From Acetobacter okinawensis JCM 25146 (GTDB lineage Bacteria; Pseudomonadota; Alphaproteobacteria; Acetobacterales; Acetobacteraceae), in contig NZ_BAJU01000003.1 in NCBI RefSeq assembly GCF_000613865.1, positions 1 through 64,000 on the forward strand: a stretch of DNA of 64,000 bases, written 5' to 3'. Below the pieces are notes generated by a model. The model saw nothing but the letters and a program-made list of their open reading frames with translations. It made no database searches and had not been told where the DNA came from. Of this stretch, positions 35,338-46,384 are shown piece after piece. Position 1 is the stretch's first letter. Every line of letters starts with the position of its first letter. A program made the position numbers and the translations under genes.

Positions 35338-36307
35338 ATGACCGATTTCAACGCATCCTATGACCGTGAGACGACAGAGGCGGCCCGCCATTGGATTGCG
35401 CGTCTTGCTTCGGGCGATATTTCCGAACAGGAGATGGCTTCCTACAAGCAATGGGTGGCGGATGAAAAGCACCATGAAGTTTTTCAACATGAACTAAAAC
35501 TATGGCGCAGTCTGAACCTGATTGCAGATAATCTGGCTCCAAGTACTGCTATTTCCATTCAGGCAGCGCGCATGAAACAGCGACGACGCAGGGTCGTTGT
35601 CGCTTCTGTGTCTGCCATTGCTGCCTGTGCTGCGCTTCTGCTGGCTGCGCCCGACATCACCATGCGTCTGCGCGCCGATGACTGGACGACGAACCACATT
35701 GAGGGGGTGGTTTTGTCTGATGGTTCACATGTTGTCCTCGATGCGGACTCAGCTTGCCGTGCATTATGAGCATGGGGCGCGTACTGTCGCATTATTGCGT
35801 GGTCGTGCCTGGTTCGACGTCAGGCATGACGCAGAGCATCCGTTCCGGGTAGAGGCGGCAGGAAGTGTAGCCGAAGATATCGGAACGGCATTCGAAATCG
35901 ATCGGCGCTTGACGGATGAAAGCGTCGAAACCTCTGTGCAAAGCGGCTCAGTGCGCGTTTCCTCCCGCAATAATGGCTCTTCCGTCATCCTGACTGTCGG
36001 GCAGCGCGCCGTGTGGCGTGGTGATCATGTTTCACGGGAGACTGACATTGCACCTGATTCTGTAGCCTCATGGCGGGATGGTCAGCTTATGCTGACTTCC
36101 GTATCTGTTCGATCGGCAGTCCAGACGATTGCCAGATACCGTGACGGCAGGACGTTCATTATCGGCAATATCGACGACCTTCCTCCCGTCACGGCTCTGG
36201 TGGACGCACGCAGGCCTGACGATGCGCTGGCTGCTTTGGCGTCTGGAACGTCCATAAATATCTATCGTTTGCCAGGTGGCATCGTCATCGTGCGTAGAAA
36301 AAACTAA
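35338..36307 (+). CDS. FecR-type anti-sigma factor/transmembrane sensor, frameshifted
   Basis: About 323 residues across a shift near 35755. The N-terminal DUF4880 part has AARHWIARLASGDISEQEMA and YKQWVADEKHHEVFQHELKL; one membrane helix follows (VVVASVSAIAACAALLLAAP). After the shift the FecR domain continues with RGRAWFDVRHDAEHPFRVEA and EDIGTAFEIDR. The break in VLDADSA/LAVHYEHG is explained by loss of two bases, for instance one GC of a GCGC. It passes the signal from the TonB receptor to FecI. Confidence 0.85.
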
Positions 36308-36356
36308 AAAACGTACCGTAGGGGTTGGGAAGCGGCCTCCGAGAAGTGTCTTAGGA

Positions 36357-38953
36357 GTGCAAGAGGTAAGAACGCCTCGCAATTGCAGTTTTGAGAGTCG
36401 CATTCTTGGAGGGTTTTTCGTTGTTGCATGTTCTTCCAACCGGGCGTCGCTTGGCATCTCGATGATGCTGGCGCTGGGAACGTCGCTTTCCGCACTGGGC
36501 GGCTCACCCGCGTTTGCCCAGCAAGGACAAGCCGCCACTTCTTCGATCCATCTCGATATTCCACGCCAGCCGCTCTCTGCTGCATTGCAGGCATTTTCGC
36601 GCCGGACCGGGATACAGGTGGTTTATACGGCCTCGATTGATGCGGGGATCATATCCCCCGGCATTTCTGGTGATTTCGATGTGATGACTGCCCTGTCAAG
36701 GCTTCTGTCAGGGACGGGGGTGACGTTTCGTCAATCAGGGAAGGGGGCTGTCGTCCTGGCGAAAGCCTCGGCTAGTATCCCCCTCGGTCCGGTGCGCGTG
36801 GGAGGAATCGTAGTGCATCAGGACCCGACTGGCCCAGGTGTCGGATACGTTGCGGAAAATACGATGGCGGGCACGAAAACCAACACGCCTATCACGGAAA
36901 TTCCGAACTCGATTTACGTTATAACAAAGCAGCAAATGGTTGATCAACAACCACAAAACATTGCAGAAGCTTTGCGTTATACTGCTGGCATTCGAACAGA
37001 AAGTGAGGGAACTTACGGGAATGGATCTGTGCATGGAGGTGATAGCGGTATTATACAACGCGGTTTTAGTACATCGCAATTCGTCGATGGTTTGATGACG
37101 AACTCTACAAGTGCTGGGGAAACAGCTTTTCTTGAACGTATCGAGGTGTTGAATGGCCCTGCTTCTGTTATGTATGGGCAAACAACGCTTGGTGGTATGG
37201 TGGCGATGTCTTTAAAAAAACCGACTGATACACCGTTACGTCAAGTGTCGCTCGGTTTTGGTAATTGCGGCCGATATCAAGCTACGCTCGATTTAAGCGA
37301 TAAGATTACGAAATCAGGTAATGTCCGCTACCGCATTGCAGCAATCGGGGTTACGCAAGGTACACAGACCAACTATGTTGATTATCATAGAGTTGGTGTT
37401 TTACCTTCGATAACGTGGGACATCGATAAAAAGACATCACTAAGCCTGTTGGGGATGTACATGTACACACCTGGAGATGGTCTGGGAAACCAATATCCGG
37501 CAATTGGCACCCTTTATCCCGGGGAATATGGCCGTATCTCCAGGAGCACATTTATTGGAGAGCCCAACTTTAATGTTTCGAGTGAAAAGGATGCGATGTT
37601 TGAATATCAGTTTCGCCATAAATTTAATAAATACATAAATTTTTCACAGACGTTTCGATATGAAGATAGTACTAGGAACCAAAATCGCACTTATTACGAC
37701 GGGCAAGAAGACGAGACTGCAACGACGGCATATTTGCAACCAAATGTATATTATACAAACACGAACACAATCGGTTTAGACAGCCGATTATTCGGAAAGT
37801 TTAACACTGGTTATTTGAATCATACTTGGGTTGTGGGATCTGATTTTCGTCAGTACAATTATAATTCAAATTATATGGTCGATAAAAATGAACCATCTGT
37901 AAATATATATAATCCTGTTTATAATTATACACCATGTTTTACATGGAACCATGCTGGATGTCAGTTGAATGGTTATATATACAATGCATCGTACTTTCAA
38001 GAAGGTGTCTATTTTCAGGATCAGATAAAATGGAAAGGATTGTCAATACTGATTGGTGGGCGTCAGGATTGGGTTAATATGAAATACGATACCGATAATT
38101 CGTATACAAACCGAAATGCAAGTAATGTAAAAACACTTACCTCCTCTACGGACAAAGCTCAGCCACAAAGCGCATTTACGTGGCGAGCTGGTATTATCTA
38201 TAAATTCAATTTTGGTCTTTCTCCTTATTTTAGCTACTCGACATCATTTGTCCCGCAGATTGGGTCTACGGACTATCAGGGGCGCCCGTTCTTGCCATTA
38301 ACTGGAAAGCAATTAGAGGCTGGCCTTAAGTATAAAGTGACGAATAGGGATATTCTATTAACAGCAGCTGCATTTCATATCGATGAGGATCATTACCTGA
38401 TCAGTGATCTGGCACATTCGACCTTTAGTACGGATGCTGGGAAAGTGCGTTCGCAAGGCTTTGAGGTATCAGCAAATGCAAACGTAACAAAAGAACTGAA
38501 ATTGATAGCTTCATATAGTTACACTGATATTAGATATGCAAAAACAAATAAAAATCGAAAAAATTTGATGTTTTTACAGATTCAACTTACGGAAGTGCAA
38601 TTTCTCAGTCGGGGAAATCAGTTCCCTATGTGCCCAAAAATATGTTTTCTGTTTTTGCTGATTACACGTTTTCTTCCACCCGACTAAAAGGGTTTGGAAT
38701 AAATTGGGGTGCTAGATATACGGGGTTTACTTATGCTGATAATGTTGAATCTTTTAAAACCCTTCCGTATATTTTGTTTGATCTCGGTGCGCATTATGAT
38801 TTTGGTCAGTCAATTTCTGCCCTGCGTGGATTGAAGGCGCAGCTGGCGGTTTCAAATCTGGCGAATACATATTATGTATCGGAGTGTCAGACGGATTATT
38901 GTTATTTGGGGCAAGGACGGCGAGTGTATGGGAACTTAACCTATAATTGGTGA
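36357..38953 (+). CDS. TonB-dependent siderophore receptor with STN domain, frameshifted
   Basis: About 860 residues. The start is unresolved: an in-frame GTG at 36276 lies inside fecR, and GTG 36357 or ATG 36461 are alternatives. A hydrophobic signal region ends SALGGSPAFA. The STN domain follows (IPRQPLSAALQAFSRRTGIQ), then the TonB-box/plug with NTPITEIPNSIYVITKQQMV and RYTAGIRTE, then the beta barrel. A missing A in an A7 near 38558 shifts the frame; the rest (FSVFADYTFSSTRLKGFGIN to VYGNLTYNW) ends the barrel with aromatic Trp. FpvA/FecA-like ferric-siderophore uptake plus surface signalling to the FecI/FecR pair upstream. The 270 bases after it show no gene. Confidence 0.88.
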
Positions 38954-39222
38954 AATTAGGCCACCCAAGTTATAGAGTTTTTCCCATTGAATTCAAGATA
39001 CTCCCCCTCGTCTCCATACCAAAGCTGAGGGGCGCCTCACAGCAAGAAGTATGGATTGTTTTCCCTGTAAGATGCGTGGGGGTAACTCAGTCAAACTCGG
39101 TGGATAGCTGTGCTGTATTGCGTCTAGAAACATACTCCGGAAGGGAGTGATTTCAATGCACCAGCGATGAAAACCACATCTGTCTCTCTGCAACCGCTAT
39201 GTTCTGGTTATGTGTTCTAAGC

Positions 39223-39780
39223 TTAGGGTTGCTTTTGTTTCCAAGTGTAGGTTCCATACAAAGCCAGTAGAGCAAACGTAGTATATAGACCCGATGTTAA
39301 TAGGTCTGTTCGATACAAAAAAAGCCAAGCATATGTAAAGTCGACTAAAATCCATAAATACCAGTTTTCTATATATTTTTGTGTTGTCCATAAAGAGGCT
39401 AGTAAGCTTAGGCACATTAATATTGAATCAAGATAGGGTTGTGGATCATCAGTAAAATGGGAAAAAAGCCATCCAATAGGAAGGCCTAGGCATGCTGTTA
39501 GTAAGGCCTGTGCTATAAGGTTTTTGGGCATGAACGATCGAGAAAAACTTTTTTGTTTTTGATCTTTTTTTGAGATTCTCCATGAATACCAGCCGTATCC
39601 AAGAATAATAAAATAAACACCTTGTAACAGCATGTCGCCATAAAGGTGCCAGATATAAAACTGGCGTAGGTAAAGGGCGACCCCAACCATGCCAACTGGC
39701 CAGCACATCATGTTCCGTCTCGCAGTAAGCCAGACCCCTGCGATATTGATCGCGACTGCTGCGACTTCTAAAGAAGGCAT
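39223..39780 (-). CDS. pnuC: PnuC-family vitamin transporter
   Basis: 185 residues with seven or so helices. Signature pieces: LTARRNMMCWPVGMVGVALY (the W-P-G-x-x-x-x-x-x-Y of PnuC), GYGWYSW, and IENWYLWILVDFTYAWLFLY (the N-W-x-x-W-I-x-x-D motif). Family members facilitate uptake of nicotinamide riboside (PnuC), thiamine (PnuT) or riboflavin (PnuX), trapping the substrate by a cytosolic kinase. No NadR is nearby; an APH-fold kinase is in the same operon, which makes a thiamine-type substrate an open possibility. It is the last gene of the minus-strand operon, 36 bp after the rhodanese gene. Confidence 0.88.
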   Translation of the reverse strand: MPSLEVAAVAINIAGVWLTARRNMMCWPVGMVGVALYLRQFYIWHLYGDMLLQGVYFIILGYGWYSWRISKKDQKQKSFSRSFMPKNLIAQALLTACLGLPIGWLFSHFTDDPQPYLDSILMCLSLLASLWTTQKYIENWYLWILVDFTYAWLFLYRTDLLTSGLYTTFALLALYGTYTWKQKQP

Positions 39781-39816
39781 GTTTTCTTTTCACCTTCAAT
39801 TATTAAGGAAATAAGT

Positions 39817-40713
39817 TCACAATGAATTTGTTACCAGAGGCAGTTCAGGATCCGCTGACCACTCCTGTAACGATCCATCATAAAGGGTCGTATTGAATTG
39901 TCCGACAAGTACCAAAGCCACAGCGACAACTGCTGCAGAAATACCTCCTCCGCAATACAGGACAAGGGGAAGAGGCTTGTGTGTTAGAAAAGGTTGAAGA
40001 ATGCTCTGCAACTCTTGTACGTTTTGGTAAAAACCCTGCGCGTTCAGTAGACTGCGGGCGGGTAAGTTTAGGCTATGGGGAATATGTCCGCGCCTGCTGT
40101 AGCGGGTTGGACTTGTGCCATCGAACACAGTTTTAGACAGGGCACAGATGAGTGTGCCATTTTCTGAGCCGTTGACGATACGAAGGACGCGTTGACGGTC
40201 GCACCAAAGTCTGGGTTGGAGGGTAAAGATAGAATGTGATCTTTCTCCGATGTTGCTGTTTTCTAATTCGGGTAAGCTATTTTTAGTGGCGGTTGGTTGT
40301 CCCGCATTTTGCCATGCACTGTACCCACCATCCAGAATTCGCGCTGTAACCCCAACACTGCGGAGCATCCACCAGAGGCGCGCCGCCCAGAAACCATCGG
40401 TTTTATCATACAGAACGGGTGTGATCTGAGGGGTAATGCCCTGTGTAGCAAAGCGTATGGCAAGGTCTTCCAGAGGAGGAAGCGCAAAGCTGAAAGGTTG
40501 GGATGTATCGGCAAGGTCGTGCGTCAGATCCAGATGTCGCGCATTGGGAATATGTCCTTCACACCATTGCGCTTGGCCGGATTCAACCCGGTAATCTCCG
40601 TCAAATCGGGGGGAGGGGAGTACAACGCTCGTATCAAAAATAGCCAGAGAGGGGTCTTGCCTGCGCTCGGATAGTTCAGCAACGCTGATAAGGGAGGATA
40701 TGGAATGTGCCAT
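39817..40713 (-). CDS. Two-domain rhodanese-type sulfurtransferase
   Basis: 298 residues, the length of thiosulfate/3-mercaptopyruvate sulfurtransferases. The N-terminal inactive rhodanese domain has IFDTSVVLPSPRFDGDYRVE and HIPNARHLDL; linker ILDGGYSAWQNAGQP. The C-terminal catalytic domain has SRRGHIPHSLNLPARSLL and the active-site loop VLYCGGGISAAVVA with nucleophilic Cys. The loop CGGGIS differs slightly from the usual CGSGVT. It may provide sulfane sulfur for a cofactor such as thiamine thiazole, inferred from the operon only. Confidence 0.86.
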   Translation of the reverse strand: MAHSISSLISVAELSERRQDPSLAIFDTSVVLPSPRFDGDYRVESGQAQWCEGHIPNARHLDLTHDLADTSQPFSFALPPLEDLAIRFATQGITPQITPVLYDKTDGFWAARLWWMLRSVGVTARILDGGYSAWQNAGQPTATKNSLPELENSNIGERSHSIFTLQPRLWCDRQRVLRIVNGSENGTLICALSKTVFDGTSPTRYSRRGHIPHSLNLPARSLLNAQGFYQNVQELQSILQPFLTHKPLPLVLYCGGGISAAVVAVALVLVGQFNTTLYDGSLQEWSADPELPLVTNSL

Positions 40714-40718
40714 GGCGG

Positions 40719-41882
40719 TTATGGGGCCTTGCTGCCGAGTGTGTGAAAGTGCCTGATAAGGCGTTGCCCTTGCTGCGTGGCAAACCAGTCGGCATGTCCT
40801 AGAAGATAGGTATCGTAAGCCAGAGTTGCATTTTGTCTGTCGTTCAGAAGGCTGTAAAAATAGTCGATTTCGCTTAGTGCAAAGTCAGTATGTACAATGG
40901 GGAGTATACCGGCCAAGGCTTTTATGTCTGTGGTGCTGAGTGGCGTTATGCTGGAATAACCAGAAAGTAATGCTTCCAGTTGATCCAAATTGGCAGTGGG
41001 GGCAACACCATTTTCCATATCCAGCCAGGAGATCAGATTACGCTCTATGGCGGTTGCGAGGTCGAATAATGCGGAACTTTTGCTTGCCAGACCAAAATCC
41101 AGAACTGAGGAGACTGCCCCGTTCGATCCGGGAGCAGACCAGAGCAGATTGGAGGCATGCCAGTCTCCGTGTGTCCAAAGCCGAGGGACTGCGTGTAAAA
41201 TGGCATGTGCGTTGGTATGGTATGGTGCGATCAGATGTGTCTGGATATCGTGCTTCCAGTTCCGTTCGTGCAGAAAGCTGGCCAGTCCGGGGCGAAAGTG
41301 CAAATCTGCGTCAAGAGCCTGCAAGGGGTCTGGCTGGCGGATCAGCCTGTCGTCTGAGACAAGCAGGCGTGTGCTGCGGGGGGACGCGTTGTAATGCTTG
41401 AGTGCTTTATGCACCCGTGCCAGCATGGCGCCCGCGGCATAGGCATGACCTGTATTAAAAAACGGGGTCCAAGACGTGCGGTCCTGATACAGGTCCAGCC
41501 CGACGGCGATGTCATGCACTTCATAGGTCCACCCATTGTGGAGGACCATTGTTTTTCCGTTTGCTGTTTCCAGCAAAGACGCGACTGGAATACCCTCCTG
41601 CTTCAGGTGCCGGATAAGGGCATGTTCTTCTTCCAGATTGCGCGGTGTGCGCAGGGCAAGCCCATGGCGTTTGACAAAGAGCATACCATGGTCGGTTCTT
41701 ATTATGGCGGCCGCAGAAAAGGGGCGTGGACTGCGCCATAGAATGGCCTGCAATGTACCCGCGCGTGGAAAATGATGTAGGACCACCTCAAGTTCTGTGT
41801 CTTTTATATCAGGCCAGTCTGCTTCTTTCCGGGCGGTGCCCATGCCATGTGTATATGGGACCGTCATTGCATGCCCGCTCAT
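40719..41882 (-). CDS. APH-fold phosphotransferase (kinase-like)
   Basis: 387 residues. The catalytic loop is LWTHGDWHASNLLW (H-G-D-x-H-x-x-N) and the metal-binding motif VLDFGLASKSS, the aminoglycoside/choline/thiamine/homoserine kinase-like fold. N-lobe: MLFVKRHGLALRTPRNLEEE. The ATG overlaps the TGA of the binding-protein gene upstream (ATGA). In E. coli thiamine kinase ThiK has this fold; given PnuC and a THI5-like protein in the operon, a vitamin kinase is a reasonable guess, and antibiotic resistance is less likely. Confidence 0.8.
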   Translation of the reverse strand: MSGHAMTVPYTHGMGTARKEADWPDIKDTELEVVLHHFPRAGTLQAILWRSPRPFSAAAIIRTDHGMLFVKRHGLALRTPRNLEEEHALIRHLKQEGIPVASLLETANGKTMVLHNGWTYEVHDIAVGLDLYQDRTSWTPFFNTGHAYAAGAMLARVHKALKHYNASPRSTRLLVSDDRLIRQPDPLQALDADLHFRPGLASFLHERNWKHDIQTHLIAPYHTNAHAILHAVPRLWTHGDWHASNLLWSAPGSNGAVSSVLDFGLASKSSALFDLATAIERNLISWLDMENGVAPTANLDQLEALLSGYSSITPLSTTDIKALAGILPIVHTDFALSEIDYFYSLLNDRQNATLAYDTYLLGHADWFATQQGQRLIRHFHTLGSKAP

Positions 41883-42826
41883 GAATGTTCGTGCATGGAG
41901 TAACGGAAATCCTGTTCAATAATAGCGGAACGCCAGATATTCCTGTCAGACACAATGGCGTTTTTTGCCAGCCAATGTGTGTATTCCTCCATAACGTCCG
42001 TGCGGAGTTCTCCCCATTTTCCGTTGTGCAGCCATGTTGGCGCAATGGCTTTAAGGGACTGGCTGAGGAGTTCTGTAGGAAAATATGGTGTCGCCAATTC
42101 ATAGGCGGGGAGAGCCGCGAGCGGGTTGTGTGCTGCTGCCAGAAAACCTTTTTCAGATGCATCGAGGAACAACCTGACTTTATCAGGTGTTGTCTCAATT
42201 ATATCATCACGGGTGCACAGAACATAGCTGTGATAGGCAGGTGCGCCCAGTTGCCCCAACGGCCAGACAAGACGCTCCTCCTGCGGAATGGCACTGTCCA
42301 TCAGTGCTTCCCATGCCCAGTATCCGCCAAAGCTGGCGTCTGCGAGGTCATGTTGTAAATCTTCTGGACGAAATTCCCGGAATTGAGAGTTCACAATTTT
42401 GACGGCATCAGGGTCTCCACCATCGGAGGCAACAAGGTGCCGGATCATGGCAAGCCCCCGAGGCGTGGGATTCATGGCGAGTTTTCGCCCTGCCAGATCA
42501 CGTGGACGGTTAATATTTTTGCTTCTAAGAGTTTGTATGGTTTCCAGCGCGCTGTGGTTTATGGCGGCAATGGCCCGCAGTGGTTCTCCCCCATCACGCC
42601 GGACCAAAAGCCTGTTGACTGGTGCAACGGCAAAGTCAGCGCGGGCCTGTAGCAGGTGTTCAAGGGAATCACCGTGCCACGGGTCTGGCACAGTTATATG
42701 CAGGTCCAGTCCGTTCTGCTCATACCACTTTTGCTGCCGGGCAAGGTAGAAGCCTGCCGAGTTTGGCCATGGATGGAAGTATTCCAGCATAAGGCATGTT
42801 GAACAAAGGTTATGTGACTGTGACAT
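41879..42826 (-). CDS. NMT1/THI5-like substrate-binding-fold protein, no signal peptide
   Basis: 315 residues. It starts MSQSHNLCSTCLMLEYFHPW, entering the fold directly: NSAGFYLARQQKWYEQNGLD, LLQARADFAVAPVNRLLVRR, RPRDLAGRKLAMNPTPRGLA and PDKVRLFLDASEKGFLAA. This is the ThiY/SsuA/THI5-like type II binding fold. No export signal or lipobox is seen and no ABC permease or ATPase follows, so it may act in the cytosol or use an unlinked transporter. The CCCFC motif of the fungal HMP-synthase Thi5 is absent. It starts 4 bp after the TonB receptor stop. Confidence 0.78.
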   Translation of the reverse strand: MSQSHNLCSTCLMLEYFHPWPNSAGFYLARQQKWYEQNGLDLHITVPDPWHGDSLEHLLQARADFAVAPVNRLLVRRDGGEPLRAIAAINHSALETIQTLRSKNINRPRDLAGRKLAMNPTPRGLAMIRHLVASDGGDPDAVKIVNSQFREFRPEDLQHDLADASFGGYWAWEALMDSAIPQEERLVWPLGQLGAPAYHSYVLCTRDDIIETTPDKVRLFLDASEKGFLAAAHNPLAALPAYELATPYFPTELLSQSLKAIAPTWLHNGKWGELRTDVMEEYTHWLAKNAIVSDRNIWRSAIIEQDFRYSMHEHS

Positions 42827-42829
42827 GCC

Positions 42830-45315
42830 TTAAAAACCTGTGGAAATAGTGGCAAGTGCAGCAAAACCGCCACCAATATAGTAGCTGGGGGCGCTACCGG
42901 AGATGGTGTTACCGTGGATGCCTGTGGTATCCCGCGCGTTCAGCGTTGGACTGGCCACCCCGGAAAGGTAATGCTCGTTTGTGATATTGATGAAGTTCAT
43001 GCGTATTGTGGGCTGGTGCAGATGATAATGATCGGAAAAGCGATACCCAATGGCCAGATCGCCAGTCGTGTGGTCTGGCATGCGCTCATCGTTCATGAAT
43101 GTTGCATATTGGTGTCCGGTGTAATGCACTGTTGCAACACCAAAGAGATGACCATCATCATAACTCAGCCGATGGCGGCTTGCAGTGATGGGCTGCGGAC
43201 AGCAGTGCGGCCCTTGGTCGGCAGAACATCACCTTCTGCGCTAATATTATTGTCGATGGTCGCATGTAGGTACTCGCCCGACACATAGGGGCTAAAGTGG
43301 TGCCACGGCTTTAAACCGACCTCTACATCCACCCCGCGCGATGTCTGTCCACCTGCATTCATGGTTGTCGCAATGATAGAGCCATTTTGGACTGCAAGAG
43401 TAGAGATCTGACGATTTGTAAAATTGTAATTAAAAAGCGTCAGACTTCCCACAAGCCAGCGATTGGATAGGCGGTAGCCCAACTCTTCCGAGATGGAGTA
43501 TTCGTCACGCAGATTATGACTTCCCGCAGTGACAAGACTGCCTGAAGAAGGATCATAAGCGTTATAGAGCGCAGTTTGGTCGGGCGCTCTGAAGTTTGTG
43601 GTAGCATTGAAAAATATCTGGTTATGATCATCAATATGCCAGCGCAGACCCAGTCTGGGCAGTGGTTCCATGCTATTGGACCCAACCCGATATTGTGGGC
43701 CGGGCACGTTATTGGTGCCAGAGCGGTTGAGCATGACAATTTTGAAGCCCAGATCTATGGCCAGTCGGTCATGCAGGAGTGAGATATGGTCCCCTGCAAA
43801 CAGTGCGTTACTTTGGGAAATAGTATGAAAACTGCCACCTAGCAATTTTTGACCGTTAGCGAGATGAATCTGGCTGTTCGCGTTTTCTGCCCAGATGTCA
43901 GCTGAGGAGCCATTGGTCTGCACTGCGGTAAAAGGCTGCTGTTCGTTATCATCGCCGTAGTCGTACCAGTAGCCGAAGACAAAGTCGTTCCATGCCTTTT
44001 TATAATGCAAGGCAACAGTAAACCCGGAGCGGTAACTGCGTTGCGTGTAGTTTGCTCGCACAACCGCTTCTCCATTTTGTGCGCCAGGCAGATTCAGCGT
44101 ATCTGGCAAAGCCTGTGTGCCCTGATAAAGGCCACTCTCGCTCAGAACGGTGCCTCCGGGAGCATTGCCATAAGCAAACTGGGCGTAGGGTGTGCTATCA
44201 AGTGTCAGCCGGTCAGTTAGACGCAAATGAACAGGTGCCCCTGCATAAAGTGTTCGTTCTGGCTGGCGCCATAGGCGCCAGTAATTGGCTCCCTTGTTCT
44301 GGTCGGAAGCATCGTAGCGGGCTAGCAGATTGTTAGAGCCCCCAATCCCATCGCTTTTCCAGCTTTCCATACTGACTTGAGGGTAATAGCTGGTAATGGT
44401 GCTGTTAAAGGAACCGAGCAAGCTGGCATGGTTGCCTTGCCCCCATTCCTTGAGAAATTTAAAATCAACGTGTTGCTTTTCGTCACGTCCTGGGCCGCGC
44501 CAGTTGTCCGTAGCTCCATGAGAGTATGAGACAAAACCCCGTAATCCTGTATGGGCAATATCTCCTGTATCCATACGTATGAATTCACGGTTGGTATTGT
44601 AGGAACCGTAAGATGCACTAGCAAATCCTCCCGCTTTTTTGGCCGGGTTGCGAAAAGTGAGCTGCATAAGTCCGCCCGCAGCATTAAGCACCGGGCTGTC
44701 CAGATCAGAAGAACCTTGGGCGAGAGCGATTTCCTGATAATTTTCACTATCGGCAAATTGGCCGGGATAGCCGCTGGAGTAGGCCACATCGTTCAATGGC
44801 ATACCTTCCAGCACATAACCGATCGAATCCCCACCCAGACCGCGCACACTAATGTCCGTGCTAGGCGAAAAACCAAATGGATCAGAGGTCGCAACATTCG
44901 CGCCAGGCAGGAGGGAGGCCAGTTGAAAAGCTGTTGCCATTGGTACCTGCTTGTCCATGAAATCCCGGTCAACCGTGCTAACAGCCTTTACCCCATCCTG
45001 TTCGTGAATAAGTCCTCCGCCCGGCTGGTAACCATGCAAGGTATTGGCGAGACCTTTGATAACAATATTTTCTGTCGTACGGCTTGAGTTGGCGGGAGGA
45101 GATGGCGCTATTCTGGCAGACTTTCCGGGCGCAATATTTTGTGCGGTTGTGAATGGTCGTGGTGCAGAGGCGCTATTTGCAGCATGCGTGGATACTGACA
45201 TAACAAGCAGACCACAAGCGGAGACCCCGGCGCATAAAAAGGATTTGCGTCTTTTGGTAAGAGGACGAAGTGCCAACAATTTAGGGTCGGCATTGTTCAT
45301 ACGGGGGTTTGGCAT
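42830..45315 (-). CDS. TonB-dependent receptor, frameshifted
   Basis: About 828 residues from the ATG at 45315. N-terminal signal region KSFLCAGVSACGLLVMSVST; plug with GVKAVSTVDRDFMDKQVPMA and DISVRGLGGDSIGYVLEGMP; barrel to the final TISTGF with C-terminal Phe. A missing base near 43167 (ATCGGCTGAG where ATC-GGN-CTG-AGT is expected) separates the last 115 residues. It lacks an STN domain, so it is transport only. First gene of a five-gene operon with the THI5-like, kinase, rhodanese and PnuC genes and divergent from a LysR gene; it probably takes up the operon's substrate across the outer membrane. Confidence 0.87.
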
Positions 45316-45452
45316 AGGATTCTCATGGGTATATTCACTTTCCTTTTGTGTGATATATAAAAACACCAATTAAAAATAGATATTTGTTTTTCTCTCTGTT
45401 ATTCAACTATGGAATATTGGGTTACGATATATAACGGCTCATGGTGGGTAAT

Positions 45453-46335
45453 ATGAATATGGAACACCTTCGTGCCTTTCTTTTTTTGGCAGAAAGGGGA
45501 AATTTCTCCGATGCTGCCCGCGACATGGGTATGTCACAGCCGTCACTGAGTAAAAAAATCCGCCGTCTTGAAGATGTGCTGGGGGCTAATCTTTTTACGC
45601 GTACTACGCACCAGACAAGCCTGAGTGCCTTCGGACGAAATTTTTTAGATGAAGCGCGTAGTCTGCTCGACCATTCAAACCGCGTAATGGAGCGAGGCCA
45701 AAAATTAGCGCGAGGGCGTGTAGGAACAATACGGATTGGGTTTACTTTTTCTGCCATGGATCTGCTGACGGCTATTTTACCACAATTTAGCGAAAACGAT
45801 GGCAGGTTTGATATTGTGCTGGAGGACATGTCTTCTGGAGAGCAGGAGCACGCACTTAAAACAGGTCAAATAGATGTGGGGTTTATGCGTCACGGACGCG
45901 ATGTAGAGTTGAACTTTCTTTCCTTGACGCATGATGATCTGGTGTTGCTGGTACCTTGTGATCGAAATGATATTACTGGACTTGCAGATATATCCAACTC
46001 GAATTTGCCTTTAGTGCGATTTAAAAAAAACATTTTCACAAGGAATCTATAATCGGACGGAGCAGATATTAAATGCGTGTCTTGTGCAGCCGACTTATAC
46101 CTTATGGTTTAACGAGAGCCTTAGTGCCATTCAGGTTGTGCGCTCGGGCTTGGCCTGTGCAATGATCCACCGTTCCAGCTTATCTATACTGTCTGAGGCG
46201 GAAAAAAATTTTACCATTCATGAGATAAAGCACCCGTCTGCCCGGTGGGAAGTTGGAATGGCCACGTACGATTTTGGAATTAATCCAGCGCGAGATCAAT
46301 TTCGTCAGGAATTTTTTTCATATTACAATAGATAG
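45453..46335 (+). CDS. LysR-family regulator, frameshifted at A8
   Basis: About 293 residues. HTH: MNMEHLRAFLFLAERGNFSD, ARDMGMSQPSLSKKIRRLED, LFTRTTHQTSLSAFGRNFL. ATG 45453 follows GGTGGG; an earlier ATG is at 45441. The A8 run at 46023-46030 has one A too many: removing it joins LPLVRFKK to TFSQGIYNRTEQILN and the rest of the effector domain (WFNESLSAIQVVRSGLACAM). Divergent from the TonB receptor operon across about 140 bp, so it is the likely local regulator of that operon. Confidence 0.86.
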
Positions 46336-46384
46336 AAAATATTTTTAAAATTTTTGTCTACTTAATATTGTTTGTGTGTGAATA

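Noticed and set aside
40719-41882. Aminoglycoside resistance gene
   Set aside because: The APH fold alone does not indicate resistance; the gene is locked in a transport operon and lacks resistance-type context.
41879-42826. Thi5-type HMP-phosphate synthase
   Set aside because: The Cys-rich CCCFC motif of that enzyme is missing; only the binding-protein fold is shared.
45316-45452. TPP riboswitch upstream of the TonB/PnuC operon
   Set aside because: No CUGAGA or thi-box-like conserved blocks were found between the divergent genes.
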